A stretch of 64,000 bases of DNA, from positions 74,206,578 to 74,270,577 of the forward strand of contig JBOZIK010000001.1 in the NCBI GenBank assembly GCA_051453625.1. Direction: 5' to 3'. The notes beneath the pieces were generated by a model that saw only the letters and a list, made by a program, of their open reading frames with translations, was not told the origin of the DNA and did no database searches. A program made the position numbers and the translations under genes. Shown in pieces: positions 36,289 to 48,319 of this stretch. This stretch comes from Welwitschia mirabilis. Taxonomy: Eukaryota; Gnetophyta; Gnetopsida; Welwitschiales. How positions within the stretch are numbered: position 1 is the stretch's first letter; every line of letters begins with the position of its first letter.

Positions 36289-39038
36289 TACTTTTTAAAA
36301 GTATGACTTGGCATATCTTGGAATTTTAAATTGGGGAAAAACTTATCTTCTTGATGATAATCCATGATTAGAGTTAAATCTAGAGTAGCTTTTCAATCTT
36401 ATTAAACATTCTTAAGAGCCCTTAAAAACTACTTGAATCCATTCTTTGAGTAGTACCTTGAATGCATTATGTGATGATACTCATGATTTATAATGTTTTA
36501 AAAAGATATTATTTATCACTGAAATTTATCACTTCTTTATATCTTATTTGATTTTGAAATTTGTGCTATCAAATTTTTATCATTTTATGCTCCTTTATTC
36601 TAATTTATTTTATTTCAAAATGATTGCATACATCTTATGTTTTTTCAATTGGTTTCTATTTGGTTTGACCCTTATTTTTCAAAAAGATATAATGCCTGAA
36701 TATACCTTTTACACAAGTAGTTAAATCTCTCAATGGTTAGGTCCTTATCTTTTAGAAAAAGTACATCTTAAAATGGCTCAGTTAAAACCTCTAACCTAAA
36801 CACCTAAAAAATTCAGAAGTTAATGGATAAAAGGTTAAAGATCATTGAAATATCTATAAATAAAATGTTGAATATAATAGAAGTAACTATCTTGGATTTT
36901 CCTCTTACCATTATCTAAATTCATCCTTAACTAATTCTTTTGGTAAATGTTATCACATGACTTGAACATCTTTAACTTGATTAATGTTTTTCTTTATGAA
37001 GTTAACATGACTAGTAAAACTTTTACTTAGGAATTATAAGTGATACTATTAAGTTTATCTAATCTTAAGACATTCATACATCTATGAGCTTTATTTTAAA
37101 GGAAGGTGCCTTGATTTATTTTATTCTCTCTTAATGGTATAAGTTCTTAGCTGTTTGGGTGTTCTCCCTCATTTCTCATCTCATTATTTCATCCTTATAC
37201 TTTTGAGTAATTGGTTACATGGAATCTACTCTTTAAGGAAAAAAGGAAAAAAATAAAAATAAGAAGAAGAAAAAGAAAAAAAATAAAATAAAAGAAAATA
37301 AATAAATAATGACCATGATCTTTTATATCTAAACTAAAACCCTGGTCATCATAATGCCCTCTTGCAAGCACACCATGGCAAATTTTCCTAAGATGCGCCT
37401 TTGACAGTGTAATATGATAGCTATGGGAACTCCAATGGGGAGTCAATTAGCCATGCTATGTAGGTTCTTACTCATTTTATAGTGTTTCACTTCCCTCATC
37501 ATGGGAAAAAAATTTTTACTTAGAGGCTATGAGATTAGTGATGTCCCTGGTATCATCAAATGTATTACTTATTTTTTAGACTCTTTTTACATATAGTACT
37601 TCCATATAATCATTCTATTTTTTTGGACTCTTGTGTTGTATTAGGTTGTAAGCAGGTAAGTTCATTTTTAAATAACTTTTAATCTTATTATTTCCTAATT
37701 AAAAACGTTAGATATATTTGGTTTCATCATAATCATTACCTATTTGAGTAGCATCTTATGTGTTTTTACATTATGTCATGCATTATTATTAAATGATTTT
37801 ATATTTTATACCAAGGGGATTTGTTAGGTTGGAATTTTGGGTAGGTAAACACTCTTCTTCATGTTTCTAGTTATTCATTTTTATTATGTTTTTCTTAATT
37901 ATTTTGTTTGTAATTTTTAAAATCATTTACATATCTTTTTCGATATAATAATTAGGACATAATCAATTGGCATTTTTCTACTTGTCTTTTTATTTTCCAC
38001 TCGTGGTTTTTATTTATAAGGGTTGTTTTTCTTATAGCACTTTAATTGATGCATTTATTTCACTTTGATTTATGTGGTCCTTTTTGTTATATTTTAATGT
38101 TTTTCCATTTCTTTACATTTAATTTGGTATGCTTATTAATTTTGGAGTACATTTTAGGAGATATTCTAAATCATTTCTTCCTTGAACTTAATGCATTATT
38201 ATGATATCATAAGTTTCTTTCATGAAGGTCATGTTGTTTAGGCTAATTCTTTACTTTTACCTTCTTCCTATGTTTTGGTTTCTTTCTAAACACTTGACTA
38301 CATTTAAATTTTTTTTCTAGTTTTTCTTTTCTTTATAACATCTTATTTAACTAGTGTTATTCCATGTGTATTGTTCCCATGATAGATAGGATGATAATCA
38401 TCCATTTTCACTCTTTTACAAGCTGAGACATCTTGCTTTACCTATAAAGGAAAAGATATTGAGTAAAATTTTAAATCTAAAAGGATCATTTTTAAGCTTT
38501 TATGATATACATTTATGATGAGTTATTTGAATATGATTTCATATTACTTGAATAAAATTTCATAAACTTTATCTAGCAAGAGCATAGTAGCACACTCAAA
38601 GAGTTTTTCTATAGATATATTTTAGAACATCTGAACATATTGAGTAGGGGAAAAGAATGTTATGATTACTATTTGTACTTCATCCCTTATAGAATACATT
38701 AATGAACTTAAATGCATCATTTTAAGTTATCCCTATTAAGTTTTACACATCAAATTTAGTATGACTATCTCAAATTATGCATACACATTATCATTTCTAA
38801 ACTATCATTGTTACATTTTATGAATTGTTTTTATGTATGACATTAATTTGTAATATTACGATGTGTTTAAGTTGGGGACTTATGAGTATGTTAGTATTTT
38901 TATTAGTTAATTGGCTTTTAATGTCTATTTACACATAATAAAAATTAAGCACCTAATCATGTTTTCTAGTTAGTAGTTATCTTAGTCAAATTGGCTTGTA
39001 ATATAGTTGATTATTTACTTTGTCATGGATTGAAAATG
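36289..39038 (+). mobile_element. Element N copy 2, 3' non-coding internal region
   Basis: Homologous to 24832-27593. No coding motifs. The purine-rich run is at about 37235-37310. Confidence 0.6.
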
Positions 39039-39053
39039 CTAAGTAGGAAACTA

Positions 39054-40396
39054 TGTTACGATGTCAATTTGTAGGAAGTTGATGGTGTATTTTGAGTACT
39101 TTTTTAGGACATTTATACAAGTTTAGATGTATTTTGATGGTTATAGAGAGTCAATGGGATAATCACAGAACCATGTAATTCTTACCATATGTGGAGGCAT
39201 TTTATGCATGTTCTAGTATTTAGTGTTTTAGAGAAAGATTAATGATAAAGAAGGCTGATTTCCATTAGATAGAGATATTTTGAAGGATATCATTCCCCCT
39301 GTCATCCCCATGACAGTCAAAACAACAACACTGTAATAACCTAATACAATAACATCATGGATTGGAGTTAGAAGCCAACAAGTACTTTTTTAAGGAGGTA
39401 TTATTCCCATGACATGAGGTAGAACAATACATTTAAAGCCAACTACAAGGCTTATTATAGAGATAAAAGCCAATGATTTACATGTTATTATGTGATATTA
39501 TCCCTAGTGTCATCCTCATAATAGTCACGATGATAACTATTTTGTATAAATGGAGCTAAATTATCTTGTAATGGAGTTATGTACCTTACTTGGGCTACTA
39601 AGATTTCTTTTCTTACTTTTAGAATTATGGCTTTAGAACCTTTAATGTTAAACTATAAATACCTCCCTTGTCTTACTTCCAATTCATCTTTTGTACTTGA
39701 TGTTTTTGTGATAGAAGATTAAAGGATAAGAGGTATATCTAGTAGCGACAAAGAGAAGTTTACATTGGTATTAGAATATGAGTATCCTCCATTAAAGTGA
39801 TACTATTTTATTATAAATGGATGAAAAAGTTCATGATTAATTCAATTACTCTTTTTACTATAATTATGAAAATCTTCCTTATGATTTAACTTGATTATAA
39901 TTTAATGACAATTCTATAATTTATTTAGATAATAAGGATAATATTTTTTAAGATTAGCTTTATTAATCTAGATTTTGCATTGTATTTATTTTATTCCATT
40001 TCATATTTTCATATCCTATTTAGTTTATCTTATAGTTTATATTAGTTAGGAATAAGTGTTAAACTCTTTCTCGTTGATCTGAATTATAAAGAAGTAGTTC
40101 TTATACTGTAAGGATTAGAATCCAAATAGAACTCATCTCACTTGCATTTCATCCATTGCATTTCATCTTTGTTCATCATCGTATTGTATTTACATTATTG
40201 GTAACTTTCATTTAAAAAAATAGAAAAGATTAAAAATACTTTGTAAAATTCATTCTCTAACTTAGAGACTAGTGTCTTCAATGGATTATGACATTCAGGT
40301 TAACTCTTGTCTATACTAGTATGTATCCTCGACAAGTATTATGATTTAAATGTTTTACCTAAGGACTTAATGATTGCATAAATTCATATCACAACA
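39054..40396 (+). mobile_element. Element N copy 2, 3' LTR
   Basis: It starts TGTTACGATG and ends ACAACA. It groups with the copy 1 3' LTR by shared variants. A short (AAAT)n run follows it at 40541-40560. Confidence 0.8.
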
Positions 40397-41436
40397 CCCC
40401 CTAGTTGAGTTTCCATAGTTACTAATACTATTAAAGGTTACTTTTAAAAAAATTTACCCTAGTGTGGTGGAACATCATGATGATCATATATTTAACATAG
40501 ATATAATAGATTAGGATTATTATTTTTTTCTCTTTTTTTTAAATAAATAAATAAATAAATCTCATATGACCACATACTCTAAAAGACAAAGGTGAAGAAG
40601 TGAGATGAAAGATAGAGAATAACACATCTAAATAACCAAAGGTTTCACACCATTAAGAAAAACATAAGAACTAAGAAATCTTCTTTTAAACTAAGGTTCA
40701 TAGATGTGTAAATGTATTAAGACTATATGAATCTAATTTTCTCATTATAAAATGTCCAAGTATGAATACTAGCCATAGCAACTTCATAAGCAAATACATA
40801 AGCCAAGTTAAAGATTAACTAATACTATAACATCCACCAAAGAAATAAGCCAAGAGAGAATTTAGATAGTTATATGGAGGAAGTCCTCCTTGTTAAGGAG
40901 AACCTACTAGATAAGTGCTTTTATATGTTCAAGGTTGCATCAAAAGATTTTTCATATATTTTCAACTTTTATTCATTAACTTTATTAATCTTTCTAGTAT
41001 CTAAGTTGGAAATATTAACTAAACCATTAAAAGGTACTTTCTCTATAAGATAAGAATGTAACCATTTAGAGGCCAACTTGTTATGTAAAAGATGCACTTT
41101 CTATAAAAGAATAAGTTAACTAGGTTTAAACCTTTTATGAGTTAACTTTTTATCATGTTTGGACTTATCTTGGAATTTGTAAATAAGCTGATGATGTGTG
41201 GAAAAAGTACATTATTTATCTAAATAATTAAGTTGGAATGAGATTAAATTGATAGGAGGAATGATAAGAATTATAATACAATTCAATCAGTAAAACATAA
41301 ACTTTTTTTTTAACACAAGTTCATAAAGTAAAAAACCAACAGAATTATGCTAAGTAATGTGATAAGTTCAAAGAATATTGTTAAATTTAGAATCCTGAGA
41401 CTTCTCATTAATAAAGATAAAATTTTAAAGTATTTT

Positions 41437-41830
41437 TTATTTCTCTATTTTATTTTTAGCTTGACTATCATTTTTTGGATGATAAGTATAAGCTACTCTA
41501 TATTCAATTCTAATGGACACGTGAAATTTTATAAAAAGATTATTTATAAAATGAACTTCTTGATCACTAATAATAATTCTAAGAAAATCAAAACATTGAA
41601 AAATATGAGTTATAATAAAATTGCAAATAGTTTGGTCATCATCCATAAAAGAAGAAATAGCTTCAAACCATTTACTAACATAATTAATAATCAATAAAGT
41701 ATAATTATTATCATTATAAGGTGGTTTAATAGCACCTATGAAATCAATATGATAAGAATCAAAAGGCTCCCAATTCCAAAATAAGTTTAAGGGATATATC
41801 ATAATAATGAATGAGGCTATCATAATGTTG
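41437..41830 (-). pseudogene. T1 integrase core relic
   Basis: Integrase joins element cDNA to chromosomal DNA with a D,D-35-E triad. The minus-strand frame reads WNWEPFDSYHIDFIGAI (first Asp), then NYVSKWFEA, then IIISDQEVHFINNLF (second Asp), and ends HPKNDSQAKNKIEK. In family members the last motif is usually HPQ.NGQ.E.(S)NRE, so the catalytic Glu is Lys here. This core is open over about 130 codons, the best-kept reading frame in the element. It lies downstream of RNase H on the minus strand, the gypsy order. Confidence 0.85.
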
Positions 41831-42080
41831 ATAAGAATTACACCTTTTAGCAAAATTAAAAGAGTCCTCAAAAAGACTAAACCAATAAAAACTAGGGTGA
41901 ATAATTTTCATTGCTACTTTTTTCTCACTAAAATGGCCTCTACAAATATGACCATGGAAAAGATAAATAATGTTTAAATTTTTTCATTTAAACACATATT
42001 TTCTAATGATTTGGCCTTTGCACCTATGATAAAGATGTGGTTCTATATATTCATAATTACCTATCCTATGGAGAAAAGAT
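41831..42080 (-). pseudogene. T1 integrase zinc-binding (H2C2) region
   Basis: The minus strand reads EPHLYHRCKGQIIRK, then FHGHICRGHFSEKKVAMKI, then FYWFSLFEDSFNFAKRC. It corresponds to the linker and HHCC domain (typically HSS.CGGHF..KRTA.KVL..GFYWPTLFKD...C..C..CQ). The first cysteine of the closing pair is Ala, and the CQR end is altered. Confidence 0.75.
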
Positions 42081-42097
42081 TTTCTTTGACTATGACT

Positions 42098-42480
42098 CTA
42101 ATGTTGTGGTGTTCTTATTATAAGAAGATAATTAAACATATCAGCATAGTAAATAGGAGGATGAATAGAAAATATGGCAAAACGTTGTTCATCTAAAAAA
42201 GAATCATTAATCATAAGATTATGAAGAGAAGAAAAAATACATGATAAATGATCTGCTATGATATTATGTTTTTCTACTTTATCAATTATGGTAAGATTAA
42301 ATTCTTCAATAAGAAAAATCCATCTAATGAGTTTAGTACTAGAATCTTTATTAGTCATGAGATATCTAATATCTACTTGATCAATGTAAATACTTATATA
42401 AAATTTCAAAAGATAATGTCTAAGATTATGAAGGCAAAAGATTATGACTAACATTTCATTATCAATAGTACTATAGATTT
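42098..42480 (-). pseudogene. T1 RNase H relic
   Basis: The minus-strand frame contains LRHYLLKFYISIYIDQVDIR, YLMTNKDSSTKLIRWIFLIE, IADHLSC and, after it, PIYYADMFNYLL. This matches the RNase H end of Tat/Athila polyproteins (Y.D...IKYL...K.....RLIRWILLLQEF...ADHLSR) and the following spacer. The Asp of the YTDH-type motif is kept (YIDQ). Confidence 0.85.
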
Positions 42481-42849
42481 ATTGAGATTTAGATCAAGTT
42501 TTTCAATGCAAAGATATACTTTTAAAATCATTTTCATACTTTTATCAAAGAATATCATCTAAGACAATATTACTAGCATTACACATTAATTTAAAATCTT
42601 TATTTTAATCAAGTACCATTACTATAGGTGTAGAAGAGATTTTATCTTTTAGTGTTTCAAAAACAAGTTAATAAGATTCATTCTAATCAAATTTAACTTA
42701 TCTTTTAAGTAACAAGTAAAGGGGTTTATAAATTTTAGGATAATCCTAAATAAAATGATGATAAAAATTACAATGATTAAGGAAAGATTGAACTTGTCTT
42801 AAATTTATTAGACAAGTTAGGTTTTTAATGATACTTACTTTTTTAGAAT

Positions 42850-43450
42850 CCATTCTGACTCCCTTACTAGAAATGTAGTGATCTAAGACAATTACCAACT
42901 AAAATAAAACTCTTCTCCCAACTAAAACATAGGTCACTCTAAATGCATCTAGTAAGAAATTGTTCTAGTATTTCTAATATTTGTTTAAATTTTTCACTAA
43001 AGATTGAGAAGTCATCTATAAAAAATTTAATTAAATAATCTAACATATCAGAAAAGATACCCATCATTAGATGTTGAAGCATTATACTAATATTACAAAG
43101 TCTAAAAGGCATACATCTAAGAGTAAAGATTTTAAAAGGTAAAGTGAAAGTTATTTTTACTTGATAGTTACTAGCTATACAAACCTAATTATAACCACTA
43201 TACCCATTAAGAAGGTAATAAAATGCATGTCCTTGGATTCTATTAAGAATTTAATTAAAAAAATAAAAGTAAATGATATTTCTTTGTTACTTTATTAAGC
43301 TTTCTAAAATTAATACACATTCTTTACTTCCCAACCTTTTTAGATACTACCATCAAATTGCTTATACACTGATTATTGAATATGACATAAATAATTCTAA
43401 GATCTATTAATTTAATGATTTTATTTTTTATTACTTGCTTAAGGATTATA
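42850..43450 (-). pseudogene. T1 reverse transcriptase relic
   Basis: Minus-strand phrases in order across shifting frames: MCINFRKLNKVTKKYHLLL, YYLLNGYSGYN, TFTLPFKIFTLRCMPFRLCN, MGIFSDMLDYLIKFFIDDFS. These are the palm and finger motifs of gypsy RT. The YxDD box survives as FIDD (about 43010-43024). No long insert is visible between the VVSKKVGK and RMCINF motifs, unlike element F. Frameshifts and stops make it inactive. Confidence 0.85.
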
Positions 43451-44129
43451 TTTAGTCTTCTTTAGGGTTACCTAATAGGTTTTTCATTAATTTCAAGGTA
43501 AATTTTATGTTAAAAAATAAAAGTAGGAAGGGCTATTAAGTCTTTATGAATGTAATAAAATGCATTAATCCTAGAATTTAAAAGTAATATTAAAGTAAAT
43601 TCTAGTTGAGTGAAAATATTTTAATTTATTATTAATGGTTTATTCTAATTATAAAAAAAGAATGTATTTTAGGCCACTATGTAAACATTATAGATTTGAA
43701 TTAAAATTTTTAGTATCTATCATTTTTTCTCAAAGTTAACTATCATCTCTAACTATCATCTGGATGACATGGCTAGATGACCTCATGCAAAATATGGAAT
43801 CTTAATTATTCTTAGATGTTTAACTTCTTCACAAACTACAAGTTTTATCTTTTCCTTTTCCTAACTAAAATAATTAGTTCTTGAGTGTTTTAGTTGAGTT
43901 TATCATGATTAAAAGTTTTCAAGTTTTCTACTTCAAGTGGATCATCATACAAGATAGGCTTATAAAGCACTAATCATCTCTCTTTAAGTAAACAATACTA
44001 TAAAAATAATGTTAGCTTACTTTATTCTTCTACAGTCTAGTCATCACCTAAATTTCTTTTCGTAGCATCAAAAACTTTAATAGTAAACTCATTATTTCCT
44101 AAGTGATACTCCATTATTATAGTCTTTGC

Positions 44130-44450
44130 ATTAATCATATAATGGATTATAGCACAAAATGATCTATCTAGAAGTAGTGGATAATCTACATTATGCTTAA
44201 TTTCAATTATAAGCATATCTATTATATAGAATTCTTCCTTAATTTAATTCACCAAATATTTTATTACTCCTAAAGGTTTCTTCACTAATGTATCAGCCAA
44301 TTCTAAGATAGTACATGTAGACTTAATTCTACTTTTTAAACTAAGTCTTTAACAAATGTGTAAAGGCATCATATTAACACTTGCTCTTATATTAATTAAA
44401 GCTTTATTAATTCTTTTATTTTCCTCTAGAGTAACACTAACCATTGCTAC
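44130..44450 (-). pseudogene. T1 aspartic protease relic
   Basis: The minus-strand frame reads NKALINIRASVNMMPLHIC then TILELADTLVKKPLGVIKYL and ends NVDYPLLLDRSFC. This matches the retropepsin of the group (ALLDLGASINLMP... LQLADRS..PRG... PLILGRPF). The active-site DLGA motif is NIRA, so the catalytic Asp is gone. Confidence 0.8.
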
Positions 44451-45599
44451 CCTAGGATCCTTAAATTTTGAACATTTTTGAAAAACTCAGTTGGTTATAG
44501 ATTGGACTAGGAAGACTTTAATAGGTATGGTTCATTTTGGTTTTCTCCTAATTAAGTTGTTTCATAATCTAGAATATTTAGGATTTTCTTATTAGAGTTT
44601 CCAAAATAGTAAATTTATGCTTACATCTTGCATTAATACTTTTAGATGATAATCAAAGATAGGATTAATATTTTATTTGTGAAAAAAGGGGTAGTAGATT
44701 TTTTTCCTTTGTCTTATAAAGAATTTTTCTTATTAGGCTTATTACTTAAAGAAGAAGAGAAGCTATGATTTTCTATGATTTTAATATCCTCTTCTTATTC
44801 TTCATCTTGTTTATCATTTATAGTAGTTTAAGCTTTGATAGGAAGGAGGAGTTGTATCATTTTCACTATTTTTTTTTATCATTTTCACTATTTTTTACCA
44901 TCTTTGAATCTTTTCTTACTTCACTTGGGTTTGTTTAAGTCTGTATTGCAAGTGATCCTTATTGTCTTTGATTTGCAAGCATAGTTTTGTTGAAGAACAT
45001 TTACTAGATTTTTAATATTTGAGTTTGTCTTCTCTTAATATTTTGTTAGTTCATTAATGGAATTTCTAAGGAGATCAATTTGATTTTAAGAATTTTAGGT
45101 ACTTATTTGAATTTTTCAGCTACTTGGTTGAAAATTTTAATTCTTTAATCATAAATTAGCATTCTTAAATCTATTTTAAAATTGTTGGAAATTTTGATGA
45201 TTTGTTTAAAAGTTCTTGAGTTTGTTCTCAAAATATTGTAAGTTAAATTACCTCTTCATTCTAAGTTGAATTTGGTTTTAATTTTGATTTTGATTTCTAA
45301 GGTTTAAAGATTTTTTATTGAAAGAACACACTTTTTCATAAATTTTCTATTTATAATTTTATAATAAAGGAGACTTTTTAGTTACATGATAGCTATCCTT
45401 AAACAAAACATAGATTGAAATTACATTTTTTTAGTTGTCCCTTTTGCATCTAAAATCATTTAAATGTCTTTCTATAATATTTTTACAAATTTCTTAATTT
45501 TATTTATTGATTTTTTTTTTAAAAAATTTCCCTCCTTCTCTTGTTTAACTTTTTTAAGATCCTTTATAATTTGACCTATAGTATAATTTTCTTTTAGAT

Positions 45600-46030
45600 A
45601 TTGATTTAGGCCATGTTTAACTTACTTTCAGTAATTATTCTAATAACTTCTGTGCATTTTCTAATATTAGATTCATTAAGTTACCACCATATGAAATGTT
45701 TACAACTATTTAGTTTGGCTACTTAGTCTATTATATAAATAATCTATTAATTCTTCTTAAGTAAAAGAATCAATGAAATTATAATGAATTGCAATGAAAA
45801 ATCACTCATAATTAGTGGTATGATATTTATTAGATTGTTGTTAAAAAATTGTTACTTCTTTCTTTCTTTTTCTTATTATAGTTTTGCTCATAAATCTTCT
45901 TATAAATACTTCTTAAACTTGATTCCATGTTTTAAGGCTTTTATATGAAATAGTTCTTAGCTATAATTTCACTTTTTCTTTTAGTGTGATGGGAAAGATA
46001 ATCATATAAGTATGATCACTAATTCATTTT
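45600..46030 (-). pseudogene. T1 gag relic
   Basis: The minus-strand frame reads IFPITLKEKVKL, stop, LRTISYKSLKTWNQV, stop, EVFIRRFMSKT. It corresponds to the retrotransposon Gag helical domain (LFPFSL...AWL..LP.GSI.TW.EL...FL.KYFPPSK). The flanking sequence 44900-46900 is probably the rest of gag and the leader but carries no clear motif. Confidence 0.7.
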
Positions 46031-46984
46031 TTACCATTTCCTAAAGTAAGCACTAATGGTTTAATGTCCACTATATGTTGAAGGGAATATTCATCATTTT
46101 CTTCACTAAAAATAAGATATGCATTTAAATTATTGGACTCAACATTATTACTTGGAGATAAGTTAAAAGGAGTTTTTGATTTCATGCTTTTTATTTCAAT
46201 TAGTTCTTTAAAAGTGATATTGGTATTTAAATTAATGAGGATAATAGGGCTTACTATCTTAATACAGGGGTTAGGAGAAGATACTTATTTAGCTTTTTTC
46301 ATAGAATTAAATATTACGATAAAATTATTTTCTTATAAACTTTATTTTATAAACATTTATTTGAAAAAAATCAAACTTTAAAATAATAAATGTAGAAAGA
46401 TATTCTTACTCAATTATTAAAATGTTTTGCATAGCTAGGATGTATGTACTTGGGTTTAATTCATAGTTAATCAAACTGTATCTAATGTTTTCTTCAATCA
46501 GCAATTGCTGTGTCTCATATTTTGTCTTTTTACCAAAGTTTACCATGTCCATATATGCTCTGTTCTATTTCTACATTCACTATCTCAATGGTCATTCGAA
46601 TATTGTACCTAGACAAAAAAATAAATAAAAATAAAAACCATGAAAAACCTAAAAATGAAAAATATAGAAAACAGAGTTCCAAAACAATATAAAATAAAAA
46701 CTAACAATTATCCTCTGAGTTGTTTAGATGATAAAGGAAATGATGGAAGAAACCTTAGCTTTTATGACAATGAAAAAATCTAGTTTTATGGGTTATCATC
46801 ACTGTACATTATCTAGATGACTAAGGGGATGATAAGGTATTATTTTTGAAATGTAAATCAAAAGATGCGAAAAGCAAAACCTATGGTTCTACTACAAAGA
46901 TACAATGCTACTACAAACAAATACATGAATCAAAATGCAATCTAGTTATCTAAGTAATGATAATACTTAAACTCCTAGCAACCT

Positions 46985-47002
46985 TCCCCAGTAATAACAC
47001 CA
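46985..47002 (-). promoter_or_regulatory. T1 primer-binding site (tRNA-Asp type, decayed)
   Basis: On the minus strand TGGTGTTATTACTGGGGA follows the LTR end by six bases and aligns to TGGCGCCGTTGCCGGGGA with six differences, all transitions at C or G. Confidence 0.8.
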
Positions 47003-47008
47003 AGCTAT

Positions 47009-48212
47009 TGTGGTTCGTATTTGTATGTTCTTTTATAGTTTACTAAATCTTATCAATTACAAATATATATTACAAAATAAAATGTACTAGTATAGATAAG
47101 AGTGATCCAAGTGCTATAAGCCATCAAAGGCATAGACAAGAAGAAAGAGAACTAACTTCAAATGAAATATTTATATATTTTTTAAGTAAAACAAATGTAA
47201 TGCAAGTAAATAATTTAAAGAAAACACACTTTATAAATAAAATATAAGACTAACATAAATGCAATAATTATTTTATTCAAAAATTATATAAATATTAGCA
47301 CTATATAACCTAGATCAATCAAAGGAGCTATCACTAACCAAAATCAACCTAAGCTATTAAGTGCTTTAAATTGAATATAAAAATAATGCAAAGTTAATCT
47401 AGAAAATGAAATTTAATTATCATTATGATATATATCACAGATGAAGTTATCATGAAATCATAAACAACATAGACCATAAGGGAGATGCACATAATAAAAG
47501 ATATAAAAGAGAAAGAAAGTTTTAATTAATTCAAATCAACATTCATGTTACAAAGTAGCAGCACGTCAATGAAGGATACTCTATCCAACACTAAAGGAGT
47601 CATCTCTTTATAATAACAAAGGATTAATCTCTTATCCTTCAATCTTCTATCATAAGAATTTCTAGTACTAAATAAGATAAAAGAAAAGTTAAGAGCAAAG
47701 GAGTTACTTATTACAAACAATATTCTAAACATAACAAATACTAATATATGTAGTAAAACCCTAGCGGTCATGTAAGAAGATGCTTAACATATGGTGAAAG
47801 TCTGATGGAGTCTGATAAATTGTTATATTTAGGTATCATCTTGTTAGTCATCTGAATGTCATAAGAGATGATACCACATTATACAAGATTTATATCAACT
47901 ACTAGTTTAGTCCAGTCAGTATTCCAATTAGCAAAACTTATTCTATCATCATTATTACCTAGATGATAAGTTGGAAGATGGGCTTCGTAAAAATGTTTCT
48001 TATGTTAGATCAAATCTCTTTAATTATGGGATTTTTATATTAGATAAGAAGTATTAAAATTTGCCTTAAATGCTATTAAATATAATGAACTTTGCATGTT
48101 TTTGTGATATTTTTATTAGCACTCCATTATGATCAAAACTTAGCATAAACCTATTTAATGTTCTAAAAACTACTTAAAATACCCTATCAATTACATATAA
48201 TTTGATATTACA
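47009..48212 (-). mobile_element. T1 5' LTR
   Basis: The right-hand LTR runs TGTGG...ATTACA on the plus strand, homologous to 16620-17780. The primer-binding site lies just to its left, so transcription would have run toward lower coordinates. Confidence 0.85.
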
Positions 48213-48217
48213 ATATT
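48213..48217 (+). repeat. Target-site duplication ATATT (right) of T1
   Basis: Identical to 16615-16619. After it the E LTR resumes. Confidence 0.8.
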
Positions 48218-48303
48218 TTGTTTTATTAATGATGATTAAATCATGTATTCATTTATAAAAGAATTATTATAAATTTTTAATTAAGTGAATTTAAAATATT
48301 AGA
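48218..48303 (+). mobile_element. Element E 5' LTR, right part
   Basis: The last ~86 bases of the E LTR, ending near AATATTAGA just before the primer-binding site. They match the end of the 3' LTR ('ttaagtgaat.....cattaca', 51074-51097). Confidence 0.65.
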
Positions 48304-48305
48304 AT

Positions 48306-48319
48306 TGGTATCAGAGCCA
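48306..48319 (+). promoter_or_regulatory. Element E primer-binding site (tRNA-iMet)
   Basis: TGGTATCAGAGCCA is a perfect 14-base complement of the 3' end of plant initiator tRNA-Met, two bases after the LTR end. Confidence 0.85.

Larger units (their letters stand above)
33262..40396 (+). mobile_element. Element N, copy 2
   Basis: Same layout as copy 1: 5' LTR 33262-34418, primer-binding site 34422-34439, degenerate ORF 35270-36288, polypurine tract before 39054 (ctaagtaggaaacta), 3' LTR 39054-40396. The flanks CCCCT (33257-33261) and CCCCC (40397-40401) approximate a 5 bp target-site duplication. Confidence 0.8.
29980..41381. repeat. Tandem duplication, copy 2 (~11.4 kb)
   Basis: Direct second copy of 18383-29975. 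It starts near 'cataaaatttaataaaattaat' and ends at 'caaagaatattgt' (41381), after which T1 continues into integrase. Copy 2 lacks part of the 5' LTR of N and has its own N run. Confidence 0.85.
16620..48212 (-). mobile_element. T1: minus-strand Tat/Athila-type gypsy element interrupted by nested DNA
   Basis: Two homologous LTRs in the same orientation (16620-17780 and 47009-48212) enclose, on the minus strand, a tRNA-Asp-type primer-binding site, gag, protease, RT, RNase H, H2C2 and integrase, an extra ORF, and a polypurine tract. ATATT flanks the whole 31.6 kb. Removing the two nested N elements and one copy of the duplicated flank leaves roughly 12-13 kb, a usual size for this group. All coding parts carry stops and frameshifts. 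Order gag-pro-RT-RH-INT identifies Ty3/gypsy. The phrases IRWIFLIEEF and ADHLSC in RNase H fit the Tat/Athila group. Confidence 0.85.

Noticed and set aside
29980-41381. Second duplication copy as an assembly artefact
   Set aside because: The copies differ at many sites, including a large LTR deletion and different stops. Only the short repeats around the N runs look artefactual.
41347-41697. 116-codon plus-strand open frame
   Set aside because: Antisense shadow of the T1 integrase on the minus strand.
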